From the NCBI GenBank assembly GCA_028866445.1, contig JAGWIE010000066.1, positions 1 to 7,168 on the forward strand: DNA of 7,168 nucleotides, written 5' to 3'. This DNA is from Rhodospirillales bacterium (GTDB lineage: Bacteria; Pseudomonadota; Alphaproteobacteria; Acetobacterales; Acetobacteraceae). The position numbers were made by a program, and so were the translations under genes. Below are positions 6,711-7,168 of this stretch, piece after piece. Numbering within the stretch: the stretch's first letter is position 1; each line of letters starts with the position of its first letter. The notes beneath the pieces were generated by a model that saw only the letters and a program-made list of their open reading frames with translations, searched no databases and was not told the DNA's origin.

Positions 6711-7168
6711 ATGAGATTACGCATTGCTCTAGGTATGCTCGTTCTGGGTACCACGTCGGCCCTGGCCGATATTCCAGATGGAGCTGCCTGTGCTGCGGCG
6801 GGCCATGGAGTGGAGGTGGCGGATGCGCTGCCCGCCAATCTGCTGCTTTCTATAGGCATGGTGGAGAGTGGCCGGGCCAATCCACTAACCGGCACCGCCG
6901 CCCCCTGGCCGTGGACAGTGAACGCCGATGGTAACGGCCAATATTTTGCCAGCAAGGAGGACGCGGAGGCTTTTGTAAGACTGGCCCAGGCTTCCGGTGC
7001 CAGAGACATTGATGTGGGCTGTTTTCAGGTAAGCCTGGAATACCACCCTGATGCTTTTGCCTCGCTGGATGATGCTTTTAATCCTGCCACCAATGCCGCC
7101 TATGCGGGCACATATTTAACCCAACTTAAGGCGCAGACGGGCTCCTGGAACAACGCCATCGCCGATTA
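6711..7168 (+). CDS. Exported lytic transglycosylase (SLT domain), C-terminus off window
   Basis: The first 152 codons are visible. A signal peptide (MRLRIALGML, cleavage near SALAD 16-20) sends it to the periplasm. The SLT-type domain cleaves peptidoglycan glycan strands to give 1,6-anhydro-muramyl ends. The general-acid glutamate is E52 in GMVESGR (49-55). GCFQVSLEYHPDAF (103-116) corresponds to the GLMQ-type substrate-groove motif, and the later helix FNPATNAAYAGTYL (123-136) and WNNAIADY (146-153, the last codon cut by the edge) match the end of the fold. About 50 residues separate E52 from GCFQ, more than the roughly 20-25 in Slt70-like enzymes. The extra part includes PWPWTVN (65-71) and a helix at 81-97, which I recall from an alphaproteobacterial subgroup. 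C27 and C104 could form a disulfide. The ribosome site is weak (GGGA seven bases upstream); ATG 6711 is chosen because it gives a complete signal peptide. Confidence 0.85.
   Translation, partial: MRLRIALGMLVLGTTSALADIPDGAACAAAGHGVEVADALPANLLLSIGMVESGRANPLTGTAAPWPWTVNADGNGQYFASKEDAEAFVRLAQASGARDIDVGCFQVSLEYHPDAFASLDDAFNPATNAAYAGTYLTQLKAQTGSWNNAIAD

Noticed and set aside
6629..6934. Plus-strand open frame of 101 codons overlapping the transglycosylase start
   Set aside because: It is out of frame with the signal peptide and SLT domain that begin at 6711, and its translation is low-complexity Arg/Gly/Cys-rich.
6680..7009. Minus-strand open frame of 109 codons opposite the transglycosylase
   Set aside because: It is antisense to a gene with a clear signal peptide and catalytic motifs, with no recognisable domain.

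Overview
The window looks like chromosomal DNA from a fairly GC-rich Gram-negative alphaproteobacterium. A member of the Acetobacterales/Rhodospirillales is my best guess, based on the style of the WbsX-type protein, the Met/Ser/Asn-rich exported protein and the transglycosylase. That assignment is inference from the reading of the proteins, not from a search. It holds five protein genes. Four are on the minus strand and one is on the plus strand, and the first and last run off the window edges. I see no rRNA, tRNA, CRISPR array, insertion sequence or phage gene.

Layout on the minus strand, right to left: a secreted Met/Ser/Asn-rich protein (6550-5705), then the ribosome-associated GTPase TypA/BipA (5493-3658) behind a well-formed sigma70-like promoter. 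A perfect intrinsic terminator (3605-3628) follows typA. Next come a membrane-anchored GGDEF-EAL cyclic-di-GMP protein (3477-1501) and, 82 bases further on, a WbsX-type GH99-like carbohydrate enzyme (1418 to beyond base 1). On the plus strand, divergent from the secreted-protein gene, an exported lytic transglycosylase begins at 6711 and runs off the right edge.

How the genes may work together: the c-di-GMP gene and the WbsX-type gene are close and co-oriented. Local control of surface polysaccharide by c-di-GMP is therefore plausible but unproven. typA is bounded by its own promoter and terminator and is likely an independent unit. The secreted protein and the transglycosylase share a 160-base divergent region with an interrupted palindrome, and both products act outside the cytoplasm.

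No clearly new multi-gene system is visible. The parts most worth a second look are the exported Met-rich protein with a histidine-striped helix, the five N-terminal tandem modules on the WbsX-type enzyme, the altered GGDEF motif (GADEF) next to an intact EAL site, and the repeated 12-base element around the typA promoter.
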